64,000 bases of DNA from DATGEP01 sp035310125 (lineage in GTDB: Bacteria; Chloroflexota; Ktedonobacteria; Ktedonobacterales; JADMIN01): assembly GCA_035310125.1 (NCBI GenBank), contig DATGEP010000201.1:1-64000 (forward strand), written 5' to 3'. The notes under the pieces are model-generated. The model was not told where the DNA came from. It did not search any database and saw only the letters and a program-made list of their open reading frames with translations. Below are positions 37,532 through 46,824 of the stretch, in pieces. How positions within the stretch are numbered: the stretch's first letter is position 1; every line of letters begins with the position of its first letter. The translations under genes and the position numbers were made by a program.

Positions 37532-38953
37532 CTACGGGCGCTCTTGCAGCTCGGAAACGATAGCATCCATCCCAACGCCGAGCGACCCTTTCACCAATAC
37601 CAGATCGCCTTTCGCAATGTTGTCGCGCACTGTTGCCGTCGCGGCGCCACGCGCCCGCGCCAGCTCATTGGTGTTTGCAAGGCTGGCGCAGAAGAGATGC
37701 ACCCGACCAGCCGGCATGCCCGCCTGAAGTGCGGCGTCCGCAGTGGCCGTTACCTCAGTGCCGACCAGCACGAGCTCGTCTACCGCCGCCGCTGCCGCGC
37801 GTCCAATCGCCGCGTGCTCCTCATGCGAGTACGTGCCTAGCTCCAGCATATCGCCAAAGACAAACCAGCGCCGGTTGCCCGCGCCGATCTTCGCGCCGTG
37901 CAGCAGCTCGAGCGCCGCCTTGGCGGACTGACGATTGGCATTATAGCTATCGTCTACCAGTGTCGCGCCATTGATCGCCTTCTTGATCTCGCCGCGTCGC
38001 TTCGCCGGGCGGATATCGCTCAGACCAGCCGCCGCGTCGGGAACGCTCATGCCGCAATTCAGCGCGACGGATGCGGCGGCCAGCGCCGTAGTGACGGCAT
38101 GCTGGCCAGGTAGGCTCAGCCGGACGCGAGCATGCTGGCCAGCGTACGAGAGCGTGAAGCGCAGGCCAGTAAGCGGATCGCCCAGCACCCGCAGCGCCCG
38201 CACCATTGCCACGGGCCGGTGCCCATAGGTGACGACGCTGGCGTTCGTGCGTTTCGACATCGCGCGCACCACTTTATCGTCGTCGTTGAGGATGGCGACA
38301 CCATCCGGCGACAGCGCCGCGACCGCTTCGCTCTCTGCCTCGGCGACGTTCGCCAGGCTGCCGAAGAACTCGAGATGCTCGGGGCCGACGACACTCACTA
38401 CCGCGACATCCGGCGGCGCGACACGACACAGTCTGGCGATTTCACCGACCCACTGCGCGCCCATCTCCAGGACCGCGAATTTGTGCCGCGGATCGAGCCG
38501 CAGTAAGCTGAGCGGCAGGCCCGTCTCCGTATTGAGGTTGCCCAGCGTCTTGAGGGTCGGTGCGAGTTTTTCCAAAAGCGAAGCCGTCGCCTCCTTGACG
38601 CTAGTCTTGCCGTTGCTGCCAGTCACCGCGATGACGCGCGTGTATGGCTGACGGTGCAGGTGTTGTCGTGCCAGCCGGTGCAATACATCCAGCGGATCGT
38701 TGACGATGAGTTGTGGTACGCCGCGTGCTGTCGCTTCCTCGCTCGGCGTGGCGCAGAGCACCGCCGCCGCGCCCGCCCGCACCGCCGCGCCGATGAAACG
38801 ATGCCCGTCCGTCTGCGTGCCGCGTAGCGCGACGAACAGCTCGCCTGTCCGCACGTTCCGGCTATCCACCGCGCCACCCGCAAATCGCAATGGCAGCAAC
38901 CCGCCCACCGGCATGATTCCCGCTGCCGCGATCAGCTCATCTCGCGTAAACAC
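37532..38953 (-). CDS. murF: UDP-N-acetylmuramoyl-tripeptide--D-alanyl-D-alanine ligase
   Basis: A 473-residue Mur ligase adding D-Ala-D-Ala to the peptidoglycan precursor. The N-terminal domain has GGAVDSRNVRTGELFVALRG, the ATP loop is VIAVTGSNGKTSVKEATASL, the central domain has GNLNTETGLPLSLL and AVLEMGAQWVGEI, and the C-terminal domain has TLVDDSYNANRQSAKAALEL and FVFGDMLELG. This set is specific to MurF. GTG 38953 was chosen with GGAGG 9 nt upstream. It stands apart from any mur/fts cluster. Confidence 0.95.
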   Translation of the reverse strand: MFTRDELIAAAGIMPVGGLLPLRFAGGAVDSRNVRTGELFVALRGTQTDGHRFIGAAVRAGAAAVLCATPSEEATARGVPQLIVNDPLDVLHRLARQHLHRQPYTRVIAVTGSNGKTSVKEATASLLEKLAPTLKTLGNLNTETGLPLSLLRLDPRHKFAVLEMGAQWVGEIARLCRVAPPDVAVVSVVGPEHLEFFGSLANVAEAESEAVAALSPDGVAILNDDDKVVRAMSKRTNASVVTYGHRPVAMVRALRVLGDPLTGLRFTLSYAGQHARVRLSLPGQHAVTTALAAASVALNCGMSVPDAAAGLSDIRPAKRRGEIKKAINGATLVDDSYNANRQSAKAALELLHGAKIGAGNRRWFVFGDMLELGTYSHEEHAAIGRAAAAAVDELVLVGTEVTATADAALQAGMPAGRVHLFCASLANTNELARARGAATATVRDNIAKGDLVLVKGSLGVGMDAIVSELQERP

Positions 38954-39233
38954 CGACTGCGTCCTCCCCGCACTCACTTCGTCCGCGAAACCATACGATC
39001 ATTGTGCAGCCCAGCCCAAAAGCCCGCGCGCGATGAGGCCGGACCGATGCCAATCTTCCGTGTGGTGTCATCTCCTTCGACGTTCCAACAGCGGCAAAGT
39101 TGCACGAAGTGGAAAAGCGACCAGTAGGCATGCAGTCTCGCGACACGCTCTGTGGGGGTGGGATACCGCCCATGACCTCGACGCACTGGTAGGTGGCCGT
39201 CGCGGATAGAATGCGTGCAAACCCTTATATTGT

Positions 39234-40115
39234 CTATATCGTCGCCAGCCGCTCCATCACAAGCTGCCCCTCCGGCGTGGTGCCAGCCACCGCCGCTACA
39301 ACATCCGTGGCGTCAATCGCGGCGCACCAGTCGAGATCACCGCTTAGGCCTACACGTACCGTAGCCCGCGCCGCGTCGGAAATCGCCAGCGCGCCGCGCG
39401 CGTCCCCAGTCGCCACCACTTCGCTCGCGCTCGCCAGCGCGATGCGGGCGCCCTCATCCAATTCGAGCGCCGTTCCTCGCGCCGCCGCCTGCTGAAGTAG
39501 CTCCTGTGTAAGATAGCCCGCGCAGATCGTATCGTCGAACGCGGGGCGGTCGCCACGTCCAGAGCAAACGATGATGATATCAGGCTCGCGCTCCGCTAGC
39601 GCCGCTTCGGATGCGCTACCTGTCTCGCCCGCTTGCCAGCGAGATTCCAACAGCGCAGGCTGGGAGGCATTGTGGAGTGCGGCTGCGCAGACCGCGCGGG
39701 CGTTTCGCAGCGCGGCGGCATAGACGGCACGGCCTCCGACACAGGCCCGCAGGGCGTGCGTGCCGTTGGTCGTCGCGAATACGATCTCTCTGTCAGTCAC
39801 CTGTGCGTGTTCGAATTCCGCTGGTGAGTTCCCAAAGTCGAAGCCCACTGGAGCCACGCCGTCGGACTCGCCCGCGAGCAGCGCATCGTTCTCATTGGCA
39901 TCTCGGTATGCCCGCGCCTCAGCGATGCTCGGTGCGATCAATACCCGCCGGACCCCACGCTCGAACATCACCGAGAGCGTCGTCGTCGCGCGAATGACAT
40001 CCACGACGAGAAACGTCGTGCGGCGCCGTGCCTGGAGAGAAGACGCGACAAAAACTGGCGCCAGGCAGACGCCCAGAACCAGTGGCCTTCGTGATGCGGG
40101 CAGCGCGTTGTTCAC
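39234..40115 (-). CDS. ComB family 2-phosphosulfolactate phosphatase-like protein
   Basis: A 293-residue ComB-fold protein. Conserved elements are FLVVDVIRATTTLSVMFERG, LLAGESDGVAP followed by GFDFGNSPAEF, IVFATTNGTHALRA and VCSGRGDRPAFDDTICAG. Family members hydrolyse 2-phosphosulfolactate in coenzyme M synthesis, but ComB homologs are widespread in bacteria without coenzyme M, where the substrate is unknown. No other comA/comC genes lie nearby. GTG 40115 has GGAGG 8 nt upstream. The gene stands alone, facing 280 bp of non-coding DNA upstream of murF. Confidence 0.85.
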   Translation of the reverse strand: MNNALPASRRPLVLGVCLAPVFVASSLQARRRTTFLVVDVIRATTTLSVMFERGVRRVLIAPSIAEARAYRDANENDALLAGESDGVAPVGFDFGNSPAEFEHAQVTDREIVFATTNGTHALRACVGGRAVYAAALRNARAVCAAALHNASQPALLESRWQAGETGSASEAALAEREPDIIIVCSGRGDRPAFDDTICAGYLTQELLQQAAARGTALELDEGARIALASASEVVATGDARGALAISDAARATVRVGLSGDLDWCAAIDATDVVAAVAGTTPEGQLVMERLATI

Positions 40116-40504
40116 AGTGGCTTCCTCCTTCTAACTACGATTAATTGTAAACGGTGCCGCGGCGTTCTCACCTTCGGTGCTACTTCCATAGGTGCCGGCC
40201 CGTATACATGAGTGCGCGATGTACGCGATTGGGCGCCGCTTCTGGTTCCGTCGCGTGACTGGCAGGCATGTAGTGGGCGTGGTAGCATGTTCAAGTGCGG
40301 CCAAAACAGAAATGCACGCCCGGTATGGCGCTTTCTGCGAGTAAAGACTGGAATGGGTAAGGAGAGGAAGTACGCTTCGTCGCGGTGGCGCGCCACGTGC
40401 CGCCAGACGGTAGGGGGCGGTGTTCACGCCCGGTGGCGGGCCGGTTCGTTCCGGCTCGCTTGCTGGCTCGTGCGATGCCGCCCTGGAACCGAGGGGAAGC
40501 AGCT
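40116..40504. other. Intergenic region upstream of comB and the acidic orphan protein
   Basis: 389 bp of divergent intergenic DNA with no credible gene. I could not identify a clear promoter pair or operator. Confidence 0.5.
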
Positions 40505-40984
40505 ATGATGCATCGAGGTCATACCCCAGCCTCACGGTTGGGTTCGGCTGAGAGTGAGAGACGAGTGCGGGCGACGCTGTTCTTGCCCCGATTGACGGTG
40601 GATGACGGCGCCTGGCTCGCATGTACCCTACCCGCGCTGCAACACCACGCGCGACCGGAGCCGCTGGCTGTTCGCGTGGAGGACATCTCGCTGCGCTACC
40701 GCTCGGGTCGCCTGGGCATTGCTGACGCACTCGACGCGACCGCGTCGCTGCTTCAAGCTTTCGTCGCCGCGGGTGCCTCGCTTGAACGGCGTGGTGAGTG
40801 GTACATCGCCGACGATGACGAGGATGACGACGACGAGCTATTCGATCCAGACCGGCCCGCCGGCCTGCGGCATGCCCCTGAGCACGACCTGCTGGTCAGT
40901 GCGCGCGTGATGGTGGACGCCGCTGGCGACGACGCGGGCGCCGCCGCGCTCTATTGGGCGGTGTTGGCGCTGGCGAGCGCATGA
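40505..40984 (+). CDS. Hypothetical protein with Asp/Glu-rich segment
   Basis: A 159-residue protein that I do not recognise. It begins MMHRGHTPASR and has a plausible folded core with VRATLFLPRLTVDDGAWLAC and PLAVRVEDISLRYRSGRLGI. A run of about eleven acidic residues follows at about 103-113 (DDDEDDDDELFD), and the end is Ala-rich (AALYWAVLALASA). No signal peptide or helix long enough for a membrane span is evident. GGGGA lies 9 nt before ATG 40505; the open frame extends 40 codons upstream without a ribosome site. Confidence 0.55.
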   Translation: MMHRGHTPASRLGSAESERRVRATLFLPRLTVDDGAWLACTLPALQHHARPEPLAVRVEDISLRYRSGRLGIADALDATASLLQAFVAAGASLERRGEWYIADDDEDDDDELFDPDRPAGLRHAPEHDLLVSARVMVDAAGDDAGAAALYWAVLALASA

Positions 40985-41088
40985 GCTAGTGGCTAAGTGT
41001 CCCACTTCGAGGAAATATCGCGGGCGCTCTGGTGGATACGCCAGCAGCGCCCGCGATATCGCTACGCTACAGCGGGAGGAATCTTATT

Positions 41089-41904
41089 GTGCGTGTAGTC
41101 ATCTGGGTAGACATGGAAGGTATCGCGGGCATTGAAACCTGGGAGCAGGTGACAGGCGGCAATCCGCAATACGAGGAAGGGCGGCGCCTGATGACCGGCG
41201 AGGTGAACGCAGCCGTGCGCGGCGCGAAGGCTGCTGGCGCCGACGACATCATTGTGATTGATTGCCACGGCGCGGGCGGCTCCTACAATTTCAAGAGCCT
41301 CATCCCCGATCGCCTGGAGCGCGGCGCATCGTACGTCCTGGGCCACGCCTGGTGCCGCTACATCGAGCCGCTCAAGCAGGGTTGCGATGCGTCTCTGCTC
41401 GTCGGTGCGCACGCGATGGCCGGTACCCCCGACGGCGTGATGTGCCACACAGTGAGTAGTGAAGCGTGGTACAACGCTCGCATCAACGACCAGCTTGTCG
41501 GCGAGAGCGGCATCGAAGCGGCCATCTGCGGCACCTTCGGCGTCCCTATCGTCTTCGTCGCGGGCGATGAGTCCACCTGCCGCGAGGTGACGGAGCTGCT
41601 TGGCTCCAGGGTCGTAACCGCGCCCGTGAAGGAAGGCCTGGGGCGCTACTCTGCGCGGACGCTCAGCCATGCCGGCGCCTGCGACCTCATCGAGGAACGG
41701 GTGCGCCAGGCGCTCAGCACACGTGATTGGCCCGCGCCCTTCGTGCCCGCCAGTCCGATGACATTCACCGTGGAGCTAGCGGCGCCAGATCACGCGCTCG
41801 CCTACCAGGGCCGTCCCGGCGTGGAAATCGTTGATCCGCGCAAGGTGGTGGCACGCGGTGATACCTTCTGGGAGCTGTGGGATCGCTTCTGGTATCGCGT
41901 TTAG
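41089..41904 (+). CDS. M55 family D-aminopeptidase (DppA-like)
   Basis: A 271-residue zinc peptidase of the DppA family, which cleaves D-amino-acid dipeptides such as D-Ala-D-Ala. The N-terminal VVIWVDMEGIAGIETW carries the first metal ligands (Asp and Glu), IIVIDCHGAGGSYNFKSL the His, LLVGAHAMAGTPDGVMCHT the second His, and GESGIEAAICGTFGVPIVFV the Glu. VAGDESTCREV is also typical. GTG 41089 has GGAGG 9 nt upstream and gives family length. No dipeptide transporter is adjacent. It could serve murein D-Ala-D-Ala recycling (inference). Confidence 0.9.
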   Translation: MRVVIWVDMEGIAGIETWEQVTGGNPQYEEGRRLMTGEVNAAVRGAKAAGADDIIVIDCHGAGGSYNFKSLIPDRLERGASYVLGHAWCRYIEPLKQGCDASLLVGAHAMAGTPDGVMCHTVSSEAWYNARINDQLVGESGIEAAICGTFGVPIVFVAGDESTCREVTELLGSRVVTAPVKEGLGRYSARTLSHAGACDLIEERVRQALSTRDWPAPFVPASPMTFTVELAAPDHALAYQGRPGVEIVDPRKVVARGDTFWELWDRFWYRV

Positions 41905-41908
41905 GACC

Positions 41909-42679
41909 TCACTCCATCACTTTCAGTAATCCCGCCGCGAGCAAGTGATGGACATCATTCAACGCCAGGAGCATAAAACGAGCGCTCTTGACGCGCACAA
42001 TGGAGACGGACGTGTTGGCGGCAGGAAAGAAGTAATCGTTCGTGAGGCCCAGCATCGCCGCGATGTACGCATTGATCGCCCCCGCGTGGCTGACGACCGC
42101 GATACGCTCGCCCGGATGCCGCCGCGCGAGGCCGTCAATCGCCGCCGTGACGCGGGCACGCAGCCGGGCCGACGGCTCAGAGCCGGGAATGCTGCTCCAG
42201 CTTCCCGTCGTCACGGCAATTGCCGCGATTTCCCCAAGTCGCTGCCGCAACATCTTCGATAGCTCTGCTTGCGAGATGCCGCTGTTCAGGTCTGGGCCGA
42301 TGGGGCCAAGCTCCACTTCGCGTAGCTCGTGCTCTATGCGTACCTCCAGACCATGACCAGTGGCCACCGCTGCCGCGGTTTCGCGCGCACGGCCAATGGG
42401 GCTGCTGTACACCGCCGCAACTGGCACTCCACGCATGCGCGCGCCCAGCGCCTCCGCCTGCCGCCTTCCCACCTCACTCAGCGCTTGCTCGTCGTAGCCG
42501 CCATCGGCCACTTCCTCCGCGCCGGGCAACGCGTCGGCGTGCCGGATGAGATAGATCTCGGTGCCGCCACGCTTCAAGCTCAGAAATGGATCGGCAGTGG
42601 CTCGCTCAGGCGTGGCTTCCGCCGGTTCCGCCTCGGGATGCTGAATTTCATCCGACATGGATTGTCTATATCTCTCCAT
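41909..42679 (-). CDS. Histidine phosphatase family protein
   Basis: A 256-residue phosphatase. The phosphoacceptor motif is EIYLIRHADALPG (RHA in place of the usual RHG) near residue 46, followed by ALSEVGRRQAEALGAR, YSSPIGRARETAAAVA and the second His in IAVVSHAGAINAYI. About 37 residues of low-complexity, acidic N-terminus precede the domain. The start is uncertain: ATG 42679 or ATG 42658. It ends 4 bp from the convergent peptidase gene. The substrate is unknown. Confidence 0.82.
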   Translation of the reverse strand: MERYRQSMSDEIQHPEAEPAEATPERATADPFLSLKRGGTEIYLIRHADALPGAEEVADGGYDEQALSEVGRRQAEALGARMRGVPVAAVYSSPIGRARETAAAVATGHGLEVRIEHELREVELGPIGPDLNSGISQAELSKMLRQRLGEIAAIAVTTGSWSSIPGSEPSARLRARVTAAIDGLARRHPGERIAVVSHAGAINAYIAAMLGLTNDYFFPAANTSVSIVRVKSARFMLLALNDVHHLLAAGLLKVME

Positions 42680-42810
42680 TGTTCACGGCTCTCAGGAGCC
42701 GAAATGCGCATCGAGAGTCTCGTCTCCCTTGTTCGCTGTCGCGCCAGCGGGACAACCACATACCGCCCCAGAGCGCCGGCAGCTGCTCGCCGCGAGCATC
42801 TCACCCCGCG

Positions 42811-43863
42811 TCACAAGGTGAAGGTAATCTCTCCGTCGCAGACCGCCAGCGCCCGGCGCGCCAGCGCTGGTATGCCTTCGTCGAGCGTAGCGAAGAACGG
42901 ATCATCCGTTGTCCCCGCCAGGTGGCGCTTGTAGCTGCCCTCCAGCAGGATCGCCAGCTTCCAAATCGCCAGCGCCACGTAGAAGGAAACCGCATCCATC
43001 CGTCGCCCCGTGCGCTCGGCGTAGCGCGCCACAAGCGCCGCACGGGTGGGAAACCCCGGCGCCTCCGTGACGCGCCACGCGGCATCCATCATAGCAAAGT
43101 GCGGGTCGCCCGGCTCGCGCCAGAACGAGAGCAGGTAGCCCAGGTCCGCGAGCGGATCGCCCAGTGTAGCCATCTCCCAATCGAAGATAGCCGCGATGCG
43201 CACGGGCAGATCCCGCGCATACATCACATTGTCGAGCCGGTAGTCACCATGCACGATAGTGGCAGGGCCGGATTCCGGAACGTGTGCCTGGAGCCACGCC
43301 GTTACGCAGTCGAGATCGGGCAACGGGCGATTACGCGAGGCGTCAAGCTGGCCGGTCCAGCGGCGTATCTGTCGCTCCAGGTAACCGCTGGGTTTGCCGA
43401 AATCTTCCAACCCGACTGCCTGCCAGTCCACCGCGTGTAGATCGGCTAGTCGGTCCACCAGCGCGCGGCCAAGCGCCGCCCGCGCCTCCGCGTCTTCCAC
43501 GGCGAAAGGCGGCAGCTCGGTGCGAATCACGTACCCGTGGACCCGCTCCATAAGGTAGAACGGCGCACCCAAAACGCCGATGTCCTCACAAAAGAGGAGC
43601 GGACGCGGCACGGGCACGCTCGTCTGCGAGAGCGCCGCCAGTACGCGATATTCCCGCCCCACATCGTGCGCCGTCGGTAACAGCGGGCCGCGCGGTGGGC
43701 GGCGCAGCACCCACTGCTGGACGCCGCGCGTCACGAAAAACGTCTCGTTCGAGTGGCCGCCGCGAATACGCTCAATCTGTAACGGCTCGCCACCGCCTGG
43801 AATCTGCACGGCGAGATACGCGGCGAGCGCATCGGGATCTACCAGCGGAGGCAATATGCTCAT
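42811..43863 (-). CDS. APH-family phosphotransferase (ACAD10/11-like kinase)
   Basis: A 350-residue kinase-like protein. The catalytic loop is IVHGDYRLDNVMYARD (H-G-D-x4-N), the metal-binding motif is AAIFDWEMATLGDPLADLGY, and the N-lobe has RIRGGHSNETFFVTR and WVLRRPP. These are the features of the aminoglycoside-phosphotransferase fold used by ACAD10/11, which phosphorylates 4-hydroxyacyl-CoAs for dehydration. Its ATG overlaps the stop of the acyl-CoA dehydrogenase gene (ATGA), reproducing as two genes the kinase-dehydrogenase fusion of the animal proteins. A role in 4-hydroxy fatty acid breakdown is inferred from that. Confidence 0.85.
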   Translation of the reverse strand: MSILPPLVDPDALAAYLAVQIPGGGEPLQIERIRGGHSNETFFVTRGVQQWVLRRPPRGPLLPTAHDVGREYRVLAALSQTSVPVPRPLLFCEDIGVLGAPFYLMERVHGYVIRTELPPFAVEDAEARAALGRALVDRLADLHAVDWQAVGLEDFGKPSGYLERQIRRWTGQLDASRNRPLPDLDCVTAWLQAHVPESGPATIVHGDYRLDNVMYARDLPVRIAAIFDWEMATLGDPLADLGYLLSFWREPGDPHFAMMDAAWRVTEAPGFPTRAALVARYAERTGRRMDAVSFYVALAIWKLAILLEGSYKRHLAGTTDDPFFATLDEGIPALARRALAVCDGEITFTL

Positions 43864-45083
43864 TCCTCGCCTCCGTGAGTATGCGCCGGTTTCTCTGTGT
43901 GTGCCGCTTTGAGCACGTGCCGGGCAATGACCATACGATGCACCTCCGACGGGCCATCGTAGATGCGGAAAGGGCGGGCATTGCGATAGAACGCCGCCAG
44001 TGGCAGATCCGTCGAGACGCCATGCGATCCACAGATTTGCAGGGCGCGGTCCACCACACGGTTGACCATCTCGGCAACGTAGGTCTTCGCCATCGAAGTC
44101 TCGTGTCGCGCCTGCCCGCCGCTGTCCAGCACCCACGCCGCATGCCAGTTCATGAGCCGCGCCGCGTGAATTTCCATCGCCGAGTCCGCGAGCATCGCTT
44201 GCACCATCTGATGCTCGCCCAGGCGCTTGCCGAAGCTCGTTCGCTCATTGGCGTACTCTGCGGCGACCTCTAACGCTCGCTGTGCGACGCCGAGCCACCG
44301 CATGCAGTGCGTCAACCGTGCTGGCGCGAGCCGCACCTGTGCATACTTGAAGCCCTCGCCAGCCTTACCTAGCACGGCATCGTCGCGTACGACGCAATCG
44401 CGAAAGGCGACTTCGCAGTGACCACCGACGAAACCGGCATCGAGCGAGGGTATCTGGCGCACGATGCGCATGCCAGGATTATCGGCATCCACCAGAAACA
44501 TCGTTGCCCGCGCCTGTCCAGTCACACCATCACCCACTCCGGGGGTCAGCGCCATGCAGATTGCGAAGGCCGCGCCATCCGCGCCACTGATGTACCACTT
44601 GTCGCCATTGATGACCCACGTGTCTTCGCGCCGCTCAGCGGAGGTGCGCAGCATCGCTGGATCGGCGCCCGCGCCGGGGTGCGGCTCCGTCATGGCGAAG
44701 CACGAGCGGATGCTGCCGTCCACAAGTGGGCGCAGATACTGCTCCTTCTGTCGCTCGCTCGCCACGACCTCCAGCAGGTGCATATTGCCTTCGTCCGGTG
44801 CGGAGCAATTCATCGCTAGTGGCCCTAGCATACTGCGCCCGGCCTCCTCGAAAACGACGCACATATCGCGCATATTCAAGCCGAGCCCGCCCCACTCCTC
44901 GGGCATGTGTGGGGCGTAGATGCCAGCCTCACGCGCCTTCGTCCGCAGCGCATTCAAACGCTCCGGAGGCAGACCATCGTGATCGTTGACATGAGGCTCC
45001 TCAGGGATGACCTCATCGCGGACGAAGGCGGCGACGCGACGGCGCAGATCTTCAAGCTCCGGCGAGATGGTGAAATCAAACAT
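43860..45083 (-). CDS. Acyl-CoA dehydrogenase family protein (ACAD10/11-like)
   Basis: A 407-residue FAD-dependent dehydrogenase. Key blocks: MPEEWGGLGLNMRDMCVVFE, CFAMTEPHPGAGADPAMLRT (FAD and substrate loop), WYISGADGAAFAICMALTPG, RLAPARLTHCMRWLGVAQRA and the C-terminal QICGSHGVSTDLPLAAFYRN with RIYDGPSEVHRMVIARHVLK, where the catalytic base position in other families holds Glu and here reads Gly-Pro-Ser-Glu. GGGAGG lies 4 nt before ATG 45083. Translationally coupled to the kinase gene downstream, matching the ACAD10/11 pairing. Confidence 0.88.
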   Translation of the reverse strand: MFDFTISPELEDLRRRVAAFVRDEVIPEEPHVNDHDGLPPERLNALRTKAREAGIYAPHMPEEWGGLGLNMRDMCVVFEEAGRSMLGPLAMNCSAPDEGNMHLLEVVASERQKEQYLRPLVDGSIRSCFAMTEPHPGAGADPAMLRTSAERREDTWVINGDKWYISGADGAAFAICMALTPGVGDGVTGQARATMFLVDADNPGMRIVRQIPSLDAGFVGGHCEVAFRDCVVRDDAVLGKAGEGFKYAQVRLAPARLTHCMRWLGVAQRALEVAAEYANERTSFGKRLGEHQMVQAMLADSAMEIHAARLMNWHAAWVLDSGGQARHETSMAKTYVAEMVNRVVDRALQICGSHGVSTDLPLAAFYRNARPFRIYDGPSEVHRMVIARHVLKAAHTEKPAHTHGGEE

Positions 45084-45296
45084 GCGGCCTCCCATTCTCC
45101 CTTTCGGTCCAGTGCGGCGGCGTAAGTACGAACAGTATACGCCCGATGAGGAGAGATGAGAGGTGAAAGCGATCTTTCGGTCAAGCGCGTTCCGGTACAC
45201 ACCCGCGCGACAGCTCGACACCACGCACACGCAGAATCGCGTCCATGCGACTTCGCCCTGCCATTTGAATCGAAGCAGCCCCGCGCTCGCGTGACG

Positions 45297-45333
45297 AGCG
45301 CCTGGGAGTCGTCAGCTCACGGCCCCAGGCGCT
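45297..45333 (-). terminator. Hairpin after ylxR
   Basis: AGCGCCTGGG and CCCAGGCGCT form a 10-bp stem with a 17-nt loop, starting 10 bp after the ylxR stop on the minus strand. It probably ends the nusA-ylxR transcript. Confidence 0.65.
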
Positions 45334-45342
45334 ACCCCAACG

Positions 45343-45720
45343 CTACGGCTGCTTCCTGCGCACCTTCGGAACCGCCGTGACAGTTGGCTGAGCATGTTCC
45401 GCTGGCAGCGTATCCACATATGCTTCCAGCGCGGCGCGATCCTCAGGTGAAAGGGTCAAGTCGAACTCGCGCTCCAGCCGGCCCTTCTTCAACGCCGGCT
45501 CCCAACAGGAGCGCCGGGCGCAAATATAGGCGCCGCGTCCAGACTTCTTGCCCGTGGGGTCCAACACAACATGACCGTCCGGCGTGCGGACCACCCGAAT
45601 CAGCTCGCGCTTGGGCCTCACCTCTTTACAGGCGATGCACGTGCGCTCCGGCACGTGGCGTACCTTCGGCTGCGGCTTGCGTTTTCGCGCGGCGTTCTGT
45701 GGAGCAATTCCCTCCGGCAT
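45343..45720 (-). CDS. ylxR: YlxR/RnpM family RNA-binding protein
   Basis: A 125-residue YlxR (RnpM) protein. The fold's signature is present: PERTCIACKEVRPKRELIRV, then VVLDPTGKKSGRGAYICARR. RnpM has been described as a modulator of RNase P and an RNA-binding partner in the nusA operon. The N- and C-termini are basic extensions. GGAGGG precedes the ATG and lies in the last codons of nusA, which ends 3 bp upstream, so translation is coupled. Normally infB follows; here a hairpin and a different gene do. Confidence 0.93.
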   Translation of the reverse strand: MPEGIAPQNAARKRKPQPKVRHVPERTCIACKEVRPKRELIRVVRTPDGHVVLDPTGKKSGRGAYICARRSCWEPALKKGRLEREFDLTLSPEDRAALEAYVDTLPAEHAQPTVTAVPKVRRKQP

Positions 45721-45723
45721 AGA

Positions 45724-46824
45724 TTATCCCTCCGCACGCGCTTGTGGCGCCTCGACGGTCGGCGCCTCAGGTATCATGGCGTCCTCCGGCCGCTCAGTGG
45801 GCCGCGCCACGTCCACCCGCCAGCCAGTAAGGCGCGCGGCCAGGCGCGCGTTCTGCCCATCCTTCCCGATGGCGAGCGAAAGCTGCCGCTCCGGCACGGT
45901 GACCACCGCCGTCTTGTCGGCCTCGCGCAGCTCGACATTCAGCGGCTTGACCGGACTCAGCGCGTTGGAGACGAACTGCGCAGGGTCCGGATTCCACTGA
46001 ATGATGTCAATCTTCTCGCCGTTGAGCTCATTGACGATATTATTGATGCGCGTGCCCCGGACGCCAACGCAGGCGCCGATAGGATCAATGCCCTCCTGCC
46101 GCGCCCAGACGGCGACCTTCGAGCGGCTGCCTGGCTCACGGGCGATGGCCTTGATCTCGACCTGCCCGCTGTAGATTTCCGGTACCTCTAACTCAAAGAG
46201 CCGCTTGATGATGTTGCGGTGCGTTCGCGAGACAAGCGCCTGCACGCCGCGCCCACCACCCCGCTTGAGGTCGTAGACGTACACGCGGAGCCGCTGATTC
46301 TGGTGCAGGCGTTCTCCAGGTAGCTGCTCTTTGTATTCAAGCACGCCTTCAATCTTGCCCAGGTCCACCACCCACGCATCTTTACCGCGCTCGTCGCGGC
46401 GTACGACGGTACCCATGACAAGATCGTCGAGCTGCTCCTTATACGACTCGAAGAGATGATCCTGCTCCGCCTCGCGAATGCGCTGCAGAATAATCTGTTT
46501 CGCGGTCTGCGCCGGAATCTTATTGAAAATCTGCGGTGAGTCCACTTCCATATATTGACCGAGCGCGGCGTGCGGGTCGGCTTGCTGCGCCTCCGCGAGG
46601 GAAAATTCCTCTGCTGAGTTGCTCACCTGTGCCACCACGCGCTTCGTCGCCCACACATGGACGTCTCCGTTGCGCTCGACCTCGATGCGCACGTTCTCAC
46701 CGCCGCCAATGCTCTTGCGATATGCGGCCAGGAGCGCACCGGCAACCGCCTCCATCACTTTGTCCTGTGGCAGTCCCTTCTCATGAATCAGTTGAGCGAT
46801 GGCCGACTGAAATTCTGTCAACAT
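45724..46824 (-). CDS. nusA: Transcription termination/antitermination factor NusA
   Basis: A 366-residue NusA acting with RNA polymerase in pausing, termination and antitermination. Order: N-terminal domain (FQSAIAQLIHEKGLPQDKVM), S1 domain with VMGTVVRRDERGKDAWVVDL, KH1 (PGSRSKVAVWARQEGIDPIG, then ACVGVRGTRINNIVNELNGE) and KH2 (QLSLAIGKDGQNARLAARLT). It lacks the C-terminal acidic repeats of the E. coli protein, as is common outside Proteobacteria. GGAGG lies 9 nt before ATG 46824. No rimP is found upstream. Confidence 0.96.
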   Translation of the reverse strand: MLTEFQSAIAQLIHEKGLPQDKVMEAVAGALLAAYRKSIGGGENVRIEVERNGDVHVWATKRVVAQVSNSAEEFSLAEAQQADPHAALGQYMEVDSPQIFNKIPAQTAKQIILQRIREAEQDHLFESYKEQLDDLVMGTVVRRDERGKDAWVVDLGKIEGVLEYKEQLPGERLHQNQRLRVYVYDLKRGGGRGVQALVSRTHRNIIKRLFELEVPEIYSGQVEIKAIAREPGSRSKVAVWARQEGIDPIGACVGVRGTRINNIVNELNGEKIDIIQWNPDPAQFVSNALSPVKPLNVELREADKTAVVTVPERQLSLAIGKDGQNARLAARLTGWRVDVARPTERPEDAMIPEAPTVEAPQARAEG

